Part shown: positions 24,739 through 33,302 of the stretch, in pieces
Position numbering within the stretch: position 1 is the first letter of the stretch
Layout: each line of letters opens with the position of its first letter
Source: DASYRM01 sp036004405
GTDB taxonomy: Bacteria; Acidobacteriota; Vicinamibacteria; Vicinamibacterales; UBA2999
Assembly: GCA_036004405.1 (NCBI GenBank)
Contig: DASYRM010000128.1
Span: 1 to 33,894 of the forward strand
Direction of reading: 5' to 3'
Length of the DNA stretch: 33,894 nucleotides
Program-made: the position numbers and the translations under genes
Notes under the pieces: model-generated
Seen by the model: only the letters and a program-made list of their open reading frames with translations
The model's database searches: none
Told to the model about the DNA's origin: nothing

Positions 24739-25218
24739 CTACGCGGGTTTCACGGCGAACAGCCGCTCGCCGTACTGCACGGCCTGCCCGTTTTCCACGT
24801 AGACCTTCACCACTTCCCCGTCGCACTCGGCGTTGATCTCGTTCATGAGTTTCATCGCCTCGATGATGCAGAGCACCTGCCCCTTGCGCACCTGCTCGCC
24901 CACGTCCGCAAACGGCTTGGCGCCGGGCTCCGAGGACCGGTAGAAGGTGCCGACGATGGGCGCCTTGATAATCGCCAGATCGACGTCCTCGCTGGCCGAC
25001 GTCAGCACCGGTTCGCCGGTTCCGGGCGGCAGCGGCGCGGCCGCCGGAGCCGCCGGCGCGTACGCCAGCTGCGGCACCGCCGCAGGGGCGGCCACGAACT
25101 GGGGGGCGTTGGGGTGTTTGCGAAGCTTGACCTTGCCTGAGTCTCGTTCGAGTTCGAATTCGGCCAGGTCATGCTCGCGCATGAGGTCGAGAATCTTCTT
25201 GATTTCGTCTAGATCCAT
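24739..25218 (-). CDS. accB: Acetyl-CoA carboxylase, biotin carboxyl carrier protein
   Basis: Carries the biotin that AccC carboxylates. The 159 residues have an N-terminal helix (MDLDEIKKILDLMREHDLAEFELE), a long Ala/Pro-rich mobile linker (about 40-75) and the biotinyl domain (about 80-157), with the modified Lys123 in EAMKLMNE. The thumb-type sequence APIVGTFYRSSEPGAKPF is as in bacterial AccB. The ATG at 25218 is chosen because it gives the normal MDLDEIKK start; an upstream ATG lies inside the peptidase gene. It follows the peptidase stop by 20 bases, so pepP-accB-accC likely form one unit. Confidence 0.97.
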   Translation of the reverse strand: MDLDEIKKILDLMREHDLAEFELERDSGKVKLRKHPNAPQFVAAPAAVPQLAYAPAAPAAAPLPPGTGEPVLTSASEDVDLAIIKAPIVGTFYRSSEPGAKPFADVGEQVRKGQVLCIIEAMKLMNEINAECDGEVVKVYVENGQAVQYGERLFAVKPA

Positions 25219-25238
25219 GCGTTGGGGGGCGGTCTGCG

Positions 25239-26375
25239 CTACCCGCAGCTTCGAAGCTCGCGGAGCACCGACGTCAGCGTCTCGCATCCGGTCGGCGTCA
25301 CCAGCACGTCATCCTCGATTCGGACGCCACCCCACCCCGCAAGGTAGGCACCGGGCTCTACGGTGAGCACCATCCCCGCTTCCAGCGGCGCGCTCGGGAT
25401 GTCGGCCGTTGCGCGCGCGATGCGGGGATCTTCGTGCACGTCCAGCCCGAGCCCATGGCCGGTCCCGTGCCCGAACGCCTCACCCAGCCCCTTCGCGTCG
25501 AGCACCTGCCGGGCCGCAGCATCGACCAGCGACGCCAGGACTCCGGGTCTCACCGCGTCAATCGCGGCGCGTTGGGCTGCCAGGACCGCCGCGTGCACCC
25601 TGAGGGCGTCACTCGACGGCGCCCCCACCGAGACCGTCCGGGTGAGGTCGGAGCAGTATCCGTCCAAGACGCCGCCGAAGTCCAGCACGACGAGGTCGCC
25701 TTCACCCAATCTTCGCTCGCCGGCCCGATGGTGCGGCAGCGCGGAGTTCGGCCCTGACGCAACGATCGTATCGAACGCGGGGCGCTCGAACCCGCTCGCT
25801 CGCAGAGCCGTTTCGATGACGCCGGCCACCTCTTTTTCTGCAACGCCCGGACGCACCGCGGCGAACGCGGCCTCGGCCACCGGCGTCAGCCCCTGGGCGG
25901 CGGCGCGCAGCATGGCAATCTCGTCGTCGTCCTTGATCACGCGCAGCCGTTCCACCGCGCGGTCGGTGGCAACGAAGTCGAGCACCAACCCGCGTCCGCG
26001 GCAGGCGCGTTCCCACGCGGCGTGGCGGGCCACGCTCACGTGGGCGCTCTCGAACCCCACGCTGCGTACGCCGAGCGACGCGAGGCACTCGGCCAGCGCC
26101 TGGTCGTAGCTGTCCGGCACCTGGCGGACTTCCAGATCCGGGCACGCGGCCGGCGACGCCTGGAGCATTTCCACCGCCGTCAGGTAGCGGAAGTCCACCA
26201 GCAGCACCACGCCGTGCGCGGTCATCACCGCCAGACCGGCCGTGCCGGCGTGGTTCATCAGATACCGGAGATTCGCGGGGTGGCTGACGACGAGCGCGTC
26301 GATGGCGAGCTCCGCGAACGAGTGGCGAAGCCGCTCATGACGGGCGCCGAGGCGTGCGCTGGGAACCAGGGACAT
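25239..26375 (-). CDS. M24 metallopeptidase, Xaa-Pro aminopeptidase-like
   Basis: Predicted to remove N-terminal residues before proline or to cleave Xaa-Pro dipeptides. The 378 residues hold a creatinase-like N domain (about 10-140) and the pita-bread catalytic domain. The five metal ligands can be read: D232 (LDFGG), D243 (SDLTRT), H307 (GHGTGHG), E340 (VEPGAY) and E354 (RIEDD). The family cannot be split into PepP or PepQ by eye, so no symbol is given. A peptidase of this kind just before accBC is a recurrent arrangement in several bacterial phyla (from memory). The protein starts MSLVPSARLG and has no signal peptide. Confidence 0.92.
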   Translation of the reverse strand: MSLVPSARLGARHERLRHSFAELAIDALVVSHPANLRYLMNHAGTAGLAVMTAHGVVLLVDFRYLTAVEMLQASPAACPDLEVRQVPDSYDQALAECLASLGVRSVGFESAHVSVARHAAWERACRGRGLVLDFVATDRAVERLRVIKDDDEIAMLRAAAQGLTPVAEAAFAAVRPGVAEKEVAGVIETALRASGFERPAFDTIVASGPNSALPHHRAGERRLGEGDLVVLDFGGVLDGYCSDLTRTVSVGAPSSDALRVHAAVLAAQRAAIDAVRPGVLASLVDAAARQVLDAKGLGEAFGHGTGHGLGLDVHEDPRIARATADIPSAPLEAGMVLTVEPGAYLAGWGGVRIEDDVLVTPTGCETLTSVLRELRSCG

Positions 26376-26418
26376 GGGACCGGGTGCCGAGAGCGTAACG
26401 TGCCCGTCGGCGAAAACG

Positions 26419-26450
26419 CCAGGAGCCGGCTGCGGGCAGCCGGCTCCTGG
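26419..26450 (-). terminator. Strong hairpin terminator downstream of the PKD lipoprotein gene
   Basis: A 15-base arm (26419-26433, CCAGGAGCCGGCTGC) is perfectly complementary to 26436-26450, with almost no loop. On the minus strand the stem is followed by CGTTTTCG, a short T-run that fits a terminator for the pil operon. It lies 21 bases beyond the stop at 26472. Confidence 0.65.
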
Positions 26451-26471
26451 TCAACACGAGCGATGATGCGC

Positions 26472-27515
26472 CTATTGCACCGTCACCACGAGCAGCTGGT
26501 TGTCGGTCCGGCCCAGGCTGTCGGTGACCGTGAGAATGACCGCGTAACTGCCCGCGGTCGCCCACGTGTGGTTCACCGTCGACGACGCGCCCGAGGACGC
26601 CGTGCCGTCGCCGAAGTCCCAATCGTACTGCGTGATGGTGGCGCCGGCCCCAACCGTGGACAGCGATCCGTTCAGCACGGCGCTGACTCCGGCAGTCGGC
26701 GACGCCGGGAGCACACTGAAGTTCGCGTTCGGCGCCACGGGTCCAGTCACCGTGAAAGTCCTCGAGGTACTGGACGTGCCGCCACGCTCGTCGGTGACAT
26801 ACAGGGTCACGGTCACGCTGCCGGGCACCGTGAACGCTCGCGTGGCCACCTTGCCCGAGATGGTCGTGAGGTTGGGACCGAACGACCACAGATAGGTGCA
26901 GCGCGTGTCGCAGATCATGCCTTCGTCCGTGCTCGTGGACGCGTCGAACGTCACCGTCTCGTTGATGTTGGCAATGGGCGGCGAAATCGTGAACGCGGCC
27001 ACCGGCAGCCGGTTGGGCGCCAGGGTGCCGGCCGGCGGTACCAGCTCGACCTCGACGGACATCTTGAACTTGTCGAACCCGTCGGCCACGGTTGACGCAT
27101 CGGTTCCCTGCGCCTGCGCCGAAATGGTGAGCTTGACCGGCGACGCCGGGATCGTCGACGGCGCCGGCGGCGCGGTCACGATCGTGGTCGCCTTGCCGTC
27201 GGCGTTGGTGACCGAAAACGGCGTCGACGGGGAAATCTGGTTTCCGTTGGACGCCTCGACGGTCCAGTTGATGCCCAGCCCCGCCACCGGCGCACCGGAC
27301 GCGTTCCTGACAGTCGCGGTGACGACCGTCTGCGAAGCGCCGTCCTGCAGGAGGTGATCTGGCGCCGCGGTCACCGCAATCGACGTCGACCATCCGGACG
27401 GTCCGGTCAGATCAGGTGCCTTCTGCTCGTGCGTGCAGCCGGTGAGTGAGACCGCCGTCAGCAGAGCGCCCATCAGACGCACTCGCATATCCCCTCGCAA
27501 CGCTTTCGTATCCAT
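26472..27515 (-). CDS. Surface lipoprotein with an Ig-like (Big_1-type) region and two PKD domains
   Basis: A 347-residue probable lipoprotein. The signal ends in the lipobox LTGC with lipidated Cys27. An Ig-like region follows (about 33-125; QTVVTATVRNASGAPVAGLGINW..NADGKATT), then two PKD-type beta domains (about 170-255 and 260-345) with the markers FDASTSTDEG and YDWDFGDGTASSG..HTWATAGSYAVILTVTDS. Such domains mediate contacts between proteins or with polysaccharide; there is no catalytic motif. The ATG at 27515 is ten bases after the stop of the upstream lipoprotein; an ATG at 27488 (GAGGGG upstream) is an alternative. It is the last gene of the pilM-to-lipoprotein run. A pilus or adhesion role is inferred from position. 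Confidence 0.8.
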   Translation of the reverse strand: MDTKALRGDMRVRLMGALLTAVSLTGCTHEQKAPDLTGPSGWSTSIAVTAAPDHLLQDGASQTVVTATVRNASGAPVAGLGINWTVEASNGNQISPSTPFSVTNADGKATTIVTAPPAPSTIPASPVKLTISAQAQGTDASTVADGFDKFKMSVEVELVPPAGTLAPNRLPVAAFTISPPIANINETVTFDASTSTDEGMICDTRCTYLWSFGPNLTTISGKVATRAFTVPGSVTVTLYVTDERGGTSSTSRTFTVTGPVAPNANFSVLPASPTAGVSAVLNGSLSTVGAGATITQYDWDFGDGTASSGASSTVNHTWATAGSYAVILTVTDSLGRTDNQLLVVTVQ

Positions 27516-27525
27516 TGGCCTTGTC

Positions 27526-28140
27526 CTAGTCGGGATCGCCGAAGTTCCCAAAGGTGATCCCGATGTTCCCCGAGGCGGACACATCGTGACCGGCATGGTC
27601 CTTACCGTAGAAGGTCACCTGGGCGATGGTCGTGATGAGGTCGTCGTTGGCGGCGAGGCTGACCAGCGGCGCCTCTTCCTTCGCGACGTGACGAACCAGA
27701 TCGAATCCCGTCGTCGCATTGCCGCCAGGCATCACGGTGAACGTCACCGCGGAGTCGAACCCGTACGGCACGTCCACGCCAGGGGTATTGCGCCCGTCGG
27801 CGCGAATGTAGGTGACCCGGTAGCGCGTGAAGGTGATCGCGTTGACGTCCGTGGGGCTGGTCACGGACGGATCCTTCATCGCGGCGGTCACCGTGACCCG
27901 GCCGAGGTCATTGAAGACCGTCGGCACGCGGACGTCCTGGCCGTTGACCGTCTTCTTCACCAGGGTGACGACGTCCGACAGCATCGTGCCGCCGAACTTG
28001 CCCGGCTCCGCGCCCGACGCCCCTTCGAGCATCGCAACGGTGGCTTGAACCGGCCCGTTCCCTTGACGGACCAGATCGCCGCACCCGCTGGCGGCGACCG
28101 CCGCGAGCACGGCACAGATTCCGAGACGATTTGCCTTCAT
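27526..28140 (-). CDS. Lipoprotein of unknown function after pilQ
   Basis: A 204-residue predicted lipoprotein. The signal peptide is MKANRLGICAVLAAVAASGC, with lipidated Cys20. The mature part is rich in beta-prone sequence and contains TVFNDLGRVTVTAAMKDPS and FTRYRVTYIRADGRNTPGVDVPYGFDSAVTFTV, but I recognise no family. It starts seven bases after the pilQ stop with AGGA in the TAGGA of that stop as its ribosome-binding site, so it is translated with the pil operon. An outer-membrane partner of the secretin or a pilus accessory is a guess from context. Confidence 0.75.
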   Translation of the reverse strand: MKANRLGICAVLAAVAASGCGDLVRQGNGPVQATVAMLEGASGAEPGKFGGTMLSDVVTLVKKTVNGQDVRVPTVFNDLGRVTVTAAMKDPSVTSPTDVNAITFTRYRVTYIRADGRNTPGVDVPYGFDSAVTFTVMPGGNATTGFDLVRHVAKEEAPLVSLAANDDLITTIAQVTFYGKDHAGHDVSASGNIGITFGNFGDPD

Positions 28141-28147
28141 CGCAGTC

Positions 28148-30310
28148 CTATGCTCCCTGCAGCTTGACGATCTTCGGGGTGAGGAAGATGAGCAGTTCGC
28201 GGCTCTCGTCCTCCACAGTGCTCTTCTTGAACAGCCATCCGAGCAGCGGCAGCCGGTAGAGCGCCGGCGTCCGATCCTGCGTGGTCTGCTCGCGGCTCAC
28301 ATAGATGCCGCCGATGACCGTGGTCTCGCCGTCGCTGACGAGCACCTGGGTCGCCGCGCGCTGGGTGTCGATCGGCGGAATGCCGTTGACCGAGCGGCTG
28401 AAGTCGGGCGATTCGTTGGCGACGTTGATGCGCATGATCACGGTGCCCGCCGCGGTGATCTGCGGCGTGACCTTCAGCGTGAGCGCGGCATCGCGGAACG
28501 ACACCGTGACCGTGTTGTTCGCGATCGTCTGAATCGGAATCTGGATGCCCTGCGTGATCTCGGCCTCGATGTTGTTCTGCGTCGAGACGCGCGGCGTCGA
28601 GAGGATGCGGCCCTGCCCGTTGCGCTCGAGCGCCGAGAGCGCCACGTCGAGGTTGAGCGCGCCGTTGATCGAGCCGAGCGCCAGGCTGGCCGTGGACGAG
28701 ACCGCGCCGGTCGCCGGCAGATTGACGCCGGCGTTGGCCGCGCCGCTGTTCGGGAACGCCAGCGGCAGCGAGTTGCCCAGCGCCGGGGTGGCGGCGCCCC
28801 TCGCGCTCCAGCTCACGCCGAGGCTGTTGGCGAACGACCGGTTGGTCTGGACGATGCGCGCCTCGATCTCCACCTGCGGCTGCGGCACGTCGAGCGTCGT
28901 CAGCAGCGCCGCCGCGCGCTCGAGGCGCTCGGGCAGGTCGTTGATGATCATGGTGTTGGTCCGCGCGTCGGTCTGAATCGAGCCGCGCTGTGACAGGGCG
29001 GTTGCGGTGATGAGCGTCCGCAGATCCTCGGCGCGCGCGTAGCTGAGCGCCCGCGTCATCACCCGCAGCTCGCCGGCGAGCGCCTGCTCGTCCGACAGCT
29101 TGCGGCGCTGGCTCTCTTCGTCGGCCAGGACGGTGAGCGGCGCGATGCGCACGATGGTGCCGTCCACCGAGTAGCCGAGGCGGTTGGCGCGCAGGATGAT
29201 GTCGAGCGCCTGATCCCACGGCACGTCACGGAGCGAGACGTCCACCGTGCCCTGGATGGTCGGGTCGATGACGATGTTCAGGCCGCTGATCTCGGCAAAG
29301 GTCCGCAACACCGAGCGCAGATCGGCACCGGAGAAGTCCAGGCTCACGGGATGACCGGTATAGCGCGCCTGGTTCTGCGGCACGCCCTGCGCGCTGGCCG
29401 ACTGGCCGGCAGCCTGTGCGGCCGGCGGAACCGGCGTCGGACCCTGCGCGGCTGGCGGCACCGCCGCCTGCTGCAGGACTGGGGTCGCCGGGGCCGGCTT
29501 GCGCGCCGGAGCGGTGGCCGTCAGCGGCGACTCGAACACGACCGTCAGCTCGCTCTTGTCCGCCGAGGTTTCGATGCGATGGGCCGCCGCGCGCGACAGC
29601 TCCATCGACACTTCGGTGATGAGCGGCGAATTCGGGCTGAGGCCGACGCGCACCCGCTGCACCGGCTCCTTGCCGGCGATGACCGGGCTCACGACCGCGG
29701 ACGACACGTTGGCCAGGTTCATCACCAGGCGGCGCGGGCCGTCTTTGGGCACGTACACGTCGGCGGGAACGATCGGCCCGGTGGCGCGAAGCGTCACCGC
29801 CATCGCGCCGTCGCGTGGCTGCACCTGTATGTCCTTGATGGTCGTCGTCGGGCCGATGGCGGCCACCGTGCCTGCCGACGGGGCGTCGGTATCCAGACGG
29901 TCGGCTTCGACGAAGATGATGTTGCGCGAGCTCCGCACCCGCGGCCGTACCGCCGCGGACAGCGTGAGCTGCACGCGCGCGACGCGGGCGCCGTCGGCGG
30001 CCACCGCGTTCTCCACCGCCACCGCGGCGAACGGGTTGCGCGGGTCGGCCTGCACGGGATGTGTGATCGCGGCGGCCACGACATCACGCAGCTCGACGAT
30101 GAACGTCTTGGGATCGGGCTGCGACGCCACGTAGGGCACCGGATCGGAGGCCTCGATGGCCACCACGCCGGTGCGCGCATCGAGACGCGTGGTGATCCGC
30201 TTGAGGGCCGCGGTGTCGACGCCGGCGCCGGCCGCCCCCACCGGGGACTTGGCGCTCAGCGCGACGAACGCGCACACCACAAGCAACAGGGAATACCGAT
30301 ACCTCTCCAT
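28148..30310 (-). CDS. pilQ: Type IV pilus secretin
   Basis: Forms the outer-membrane ring through which the type IV pilus passes. The 720-residue precursor has a signal peptide (about 1-26), two AMIN domains (about 40-130 and 155-255) that bind peptidoglycan, a Pro/Ala/Gln-rich linker (about 265-315), a secretin-N0/STN-type domain (VSLDFSGADLRSVLRTFAEISGLNIVI, about 322-390), an N1 domain (about 405-490) and the secretin core with GRILSTPRVSTQNN and the closing LPLLGWLFKKSTVEDESRELLIFLTPKIV. The ATG overlaps the pilP stop as TAATG. It closes the classic pilMNOPQ operon, upstream of two lipoprotein genes. Confidence 0.96.
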   Translation of the reverse strand: MERYRYSLLLVVCAFVALSAKSPVGAAGAGVDTAALKRITTRLDARTGVVAIEASDPVPYVASQPDPKTFIVELRDVVAAAITHPVQADPRNPFAAVAVENAVAADGARVARVQLTLSAAVRPRVRSSRNIIFVEADRLDTDAPSAGTVAAIGPTTTIKDIQVQPRDGAMAVTLRATGPIVPADVYVPKDGPRRLVMNLANVSSAVVSPVIAGKEPVQRVRVGLSPNSPLITEVSMELSRAAAHRIETSADKSELTVVFESPLTATAPARKPAPATPVLQQAAVPPAAQGPTPVPPAAQAAGQSASAQGVPQNQARYTGHPVSLDFSGADLRSVLRTFAEISGLNIVIDPTIQGTVDVSLRDVPWDQALDIILRANRLGYSVDGTIVRIAPLTVLADEESQRRKLSDEQALAGELRVMTRALSYARAEDLRTLITATALSQRGSIQTDARTNTMIINDLPERLERAAALLTTLDVPQPQVEIEARIVQTNRSFANSLGVSWSARGAATPALGNSLPLAFPNSGAANAGVNLPATGAVSSTASLALGSINGALNLDVALSALERNGQGRILSTPRVSTQNNIEAEITQGIQIPIQTIANNTVTVSFRDAALTLKVTPQITAAGTVIMRINVANESPDFSRSVNGIPPIDTQRAATQVLVSDGETTVIGGIYVSREQTTQDRTPALYRLPLLGWLFKKSTVEDESRELLIFLTPKIVKLQGA

Positions 30311-30924
30311 TACTTGGCCTCTTCCGTCTGCCGAAGCACCTTGCGCACCTCGCGCTGGGTCTCCTTGGAAAGCGGATCGTTGACCTGCTGGAGAATGACC
30401 AGCGAGTCCGCGGTGATCGATCGAACCGTGCCGTCGAGGAGCTTCTCGCCCTGGTGGACGACATACGTGCGGGCGTCGGAGCCCTGCAGGATGGCGACGT
30501 AGGCGCCCTGGCTGGCCATCGTCCCCTTGAGCGTCACTTCGCCAGCGCCAAGGCCCTTCAAACCCGCTGGCCTCGGGCCGCTGTTGCCGGCGTCCAGCCC
30601 GGTCCCGCGACGGAGCAGGTTCACGAACGGATCGCGGCGCCCTTCCGGGTTGTAGGTGAAGCCGTGCGCCTGAAGCGCTGTGGCGTCGGCGGGCGTGGCG
30701 ACGACCGGCGCGGGGGCGTCGGCGGCAGGCGCAGGGGCGGCGGCCGCCGGCGCGCTGGCGGCCGGCTTCGGAGCCGGCGCCGCCGGCGTGGCGGCCTTCG
30801 CCGCGGGCTTGCCGACCTGCGAACCGGTGGCGGCCCGTGCGGCGGCCATGGCGGCGTCGCCCTGCGCCAACGACGTGTGCGGCGTGGCGACGACGAGGAT
30901 GAACGTGATGACCAGTGCGCGCAT
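30310..30924 (-). CDS. pilP: Type IV pilus pilotin-like protein PilP
   Basis: Links the inner-membrane PilMNO complex to the PilQ secretin. The 204-residue protein has an N-terminal signal or anchor helix (MRALVITFILVVATPHTSLAQG), an Ala/Pro-rich linker (about 35-80) and a C-terminal beta domain (about 90-200) with GRRDPFVNLL, GEVTLKGTMASQGAYVAIL and VHQGEKLLDGTVRSI. There is no lipobox Cys, unlike proteobacterial PilP, so membrane attachment may differ. The ATG at 30924 has AGGA eight bases upstream. The stop overlaps the pilQ start. Confidence 0.9.
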   Translation of the reverse strand: MRALVITFILVVATPHTSLAQGDAAMAAARAATGSQVGKPAAKAATPAAPAPKPAASAPAAAAPAPAADAPAPVVATPADATALQAHGFTYNPEGRRDPFVNLLRRGTGLDAGNSGPRPAGLKGLGAGEVTLKGTMASQGAYVAILQGSDARTYVVHQGEKLLDGTVRSITADSLVILQQVNDPLSKETQREVRKVLRQTEEAK

Positions 30925-30955
30925 AACGGTGTCCTGTGACTTGGCCTCTGTGCTG

Positions 30956-31618
30956 CTATTCGCCCAGCGCCGCTGCCGGCACCGCGGCCTGTGCCGCCTT
31001 ACCGTTGGCGGGCTTGCCCTTCTTCTTGCCTTTGCCGGCATCGTCGGCCGGCGCATCCTTCACGAGCACGAAGGTCATGGCCGTGCACTCGGCCGTCACG
31101 GTGGTAGTCGCGCTCTGGGTCGCCCGGGCGGCGATGTGCATCGTTCCGACATTGATGATTCGCGGGAACTTGCTGACGTGCTCGAGGAACGCGCCGAGGT
31201 CGTGATAGCTCCCTTCGAGCTTCAGACCGATCGGCCATTCCGCGTGCATCTCGCGCCGCGTGATCGGCGCCGGCGTGAAGCCGCGGATCGTCAGGTTCGA
31301 CTGGGTCGCCATCGCCTGCACTCGGCGCAGCAGATCGGCGACGTCCTGTTCCTCTGGCAGCTGTTTGGCCAGCTCCGCGAGCTGCGCCTCGCGAGCGGCC
31401 AGCTCCTTGCGGAACTCGGGGAGTCGCTTGGCGGTGGCGAGGCCAGCCTTGATTTCACCTTGAAGCTTGCTGACCTCCGCGCGCTTGGTGACCAGCTGGG
31501 ACTCCGCGGGGGAGGCGTAGAAGTACCAGAACGCGCCCACGCCGGCGAGACCGATCACGACGAAGATCCCGAGCTGCGCATGCCAGGGCAGCTTGCCGAA
31601 GTCGAGTTTGAGCGCCAT
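30956..31618 (-). CDS. pilO: Type IV pilus inner-membrane protein PilO
   Basis: Pairs with PilN in the pilus alignment subcomplex. The 220 residues have a membrane helix (about 15-35), a coiled-coil stretch (about 40-95; RAEVSKLQGEIKAGLATAKRLPEFRKELAAREAQLAEL) and a ferredoxin-like periplasmic domain (about 100-190; LTIRGFTPAPITRREMHAEWPIGLKLEGSYHDLGAFLEHVSKFPRIINV in outline). A Lys/Ala-rich tail follows. The ATG overlaps the pilN stop by one base (TAATG), and pilP begins 31 bases after its TAG. Confidence 0.93.
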   Translation of the reverse strand: MALKLDFGKLPWHAQLGIFVVIGLAGVGAFWYFYASPAESQLVTKRAEVSKLQGEIKAGLATAKRLPEFRKELAAREAQLAELAKQLPEEQDVADLLRRVQAMATQSNLTIRGFTPAPITRREMHAEWPIGLKLEGSYHDLGAFLEHVSKFPRIINVGTMHIAARATQSATTTVTAECTAMTFVLVKDAPADDAGKGKKKGKPANGKAAQAAVPAAALGE

Positions 31619-32238
31619 TACTTCTTCCTCCGCTTGGCGCCCTTTTCCGGCTCTTCCTGCTTGGGCAGGCCGTTGAGTCCGGCACGGACGGTGAACTTGA
31701 TCAACTCGGGACCGGCGCCCGGCTTGGAGTCGCCGCCTTCGGCGGCGCTGTCCAGGATCTCGATCGGCTTCTGCAGCACCGGGTTCGTGCCCAGGTTGTT
31801 GACGAAGTCCGAGAGCCCGATGAGGGTCGTGGTGCGCCCCTCGATGGTGAGGAAGTCACCTTCCTCCTTGAGATCCGTGAGCCACAGCATCTCGGGCAGG
31901 CTGCGGCTGACGTGATCGAGCAGCTGCACCGGCACCGTCTGGCCCTGACGCAGGCGCTCGATCAGCGCGACGCGCTGCTGCAGAGTGGCTTTCCGTTCCT
32001 CGAAGGTTTTGACCTCGGCCATGACCGAGTCGAGGCGGGCCGCCTCGCGCTTGAGCGACGAGATCTGCGCGTCCAGCCGCGTAGCCTCGTGCCCGAGCTT
32101 CCAGTACCAGAAGCCGACGCCGCACACGGAGGCCACGACGATCAGGCCACACGTCGCCGTGAGCTGCTGGCTCGCGTCGAAGCGGGCGGCGCTCTTGGCC
32201 TTCTGCCGCTCGCCGCCGAGAAGGTTGATTCGAATCAT
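31618..32238 (-). CDS. pilN: Type IV pilus inner-membrane protein PilN
   Basis: The 206-residue bitopic protein starts with MIRINLLGGERQKAK, the conserved cytoplasmic PilN peptide (INLL) that binds PilM. It has a membrane helix (about 28-47), a coiled coil (about 50-95) and a periplasmic ferredoxin-like domain (MLWLTDLKEEGDFLTIEGRTTTLIGLSDFVNNL). The C-terminus is Lys-rich. The ATG overlaps the pilM stop as ATGA, so PilM and PilN are made together. Confidence 0.94.
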   Translation of the reverse strand: MIRINLLGGERQKAKSAARFDASQQLTATCGLIVVASVCGVGFWYWKLGHEATRLDAQISSLKREAARLDSVMAEVKTFEERKATLQQRVALIERLRQGQTVPVQLLDHVSRSLPEMLWLTDLKEEGDFLTIEGRTTTLIGLSDFVNNLGTNPVLQKPIEILDSAAEGGDSKPGAGPELIKFTVRAGLNGLPKQEEPEKGAKRRKK

Positions 32239-33302
32239 CTGTCGCCTACCTGCCTGAGAGCCAGGCCCACTGCCACCGCGGCGGTCGCCGAAACGTCAGC
32301 GGCATCGGTGCCACCGAGCTTCTTGGCGTCCCACCCCACGACCTTGAACGGATCGAAGTGCTCGACCGGCGCCTGCAGGCGCTCCTGGAGCCGCTCGCGA
32401 AGCCCCTCGATGCGCGAGACGCCGCCGCTCAGCACCACCCGATCGATGTGATCGACGGAGGCGGCGGCCTTGAAGAACTCGAGCGTCTTCTGAACCTCGA
32501 GCAGCACGTTCTCGGTCACCGCGCGCAGCACGGGCTGGGCGTCTTCGAACGTCGCGCCGTCGACTGGGATGCCTTTCTTCAGCTGCTCGGCCGCCTCGAA
32601 CGGCAGGCCCAGCTCCTTCTGCACCGCTTCGGTGTAGGCGTTGCCGCCAATCGAAATGTCGCGCGTGAAGACCGACTGGTCGCCCTGGAGGACGTTGATG
32701 TTGATGGCGCTGGCGCCGGCATTGAGCAGGACCACGATCTTGTTCGGCTCGAGGCCGTAGTTGACCTCGTAGGCGTTCTGCAGTGCGAACGCGTCCACAT
32801 CCATCACCACCGGCTGGCGGCCGGCCTGGGTGATGACGCTCGTGTAGTCGCCGATCTTTTCCTTCTTGGCCGCCACGAGCAGCACGTCCATGCTGCCGCG
32901 CGAGTCGGGACCGGTGCCGGCGTCGAGAATCTGATAATCGAGATTGACGTCCTGGATGTCGAAGGGGATGTACTGCTCGGCCTCCCAGTAGATGGAGTCG
33001 CGCAGTTCCGCCTCGGTCATCACCGGGAGCGTGATCTTCTTGACGATCACGGTATTGCCCGAGAGCGACGCGCACACCTTCTTGGTCTTGAAGGCGGGAG
33101 TCTTGTCGAACAGCTTCTTGATGGTGCTGACGACGGCGTCGGCGTCGATGATGGCGCCGTCCACGATCGAATCGGCCGGCACCGTTTCGCTCGCAAACGC
33201 GGCGACCCGGTAGCTCTTCCCGCTGGGCTTGAGCTCCACCGCTTTCACGGCGCTCGAGCCGATGTCGAGGCCGACGACGGACTTGGGCGTTCTTCGGAAC
33301 AC
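32235..33302 (-). CDS. pilM: Type IV pilus assembly ATPase-like protein PilM
   Basis: Actin/FtsA-fold cytoplasmic protein that binds the PilN tail at the inner membrane. Phosphate-1 motif SVVGLDIGSSAVKAVEL, the YIPFDIQDVNLDYQIL segment, the VVLLNAGASAININVLQG phosphate-2 region and VVLSGGVSRIEGL adenosine segment are all seen. I chose GTG at 33302 (355 residues) because AAGGAG lies seven bases upstream and it gives a start like other PilM proteins; an in-frame ATG at 33347 would add 15 residues without a clear ribosome site. It is the first gene of the pil operon and divergent from rplM. Confidence 0.94.
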   Translation of the reverse strand: MFRRTPKSVVGLDIGSSAVKAVELKPSGKSYRVAAFASETVPADSIVDGAIIDADAVVSTIKKLFDKTPAFKTKKVCASLSGNTVIVKKITLPVMTEAELRDSIYWEAEQYIPFDIQDVNLDYQILDAGTGPDSRGSMDVLLVAAKKEKIGDYTSVITQAGRQPVVMDVDAFALQNAYEVNYGLEPNKIVVLLNAGASAININVLQGDQSVFTRDISIGGNAYTEAVQKELGLPFEAAEQLKKGIPVDGATFEDAQPVLRAVTENVLLEVQKTLEFFKAAASVDHIDRVVLSGGVSRIEGLRERLQERLQAPVEHFDPFKVVGWDAKKLGGTDAADVSATAAVAVGLALRQVGDR

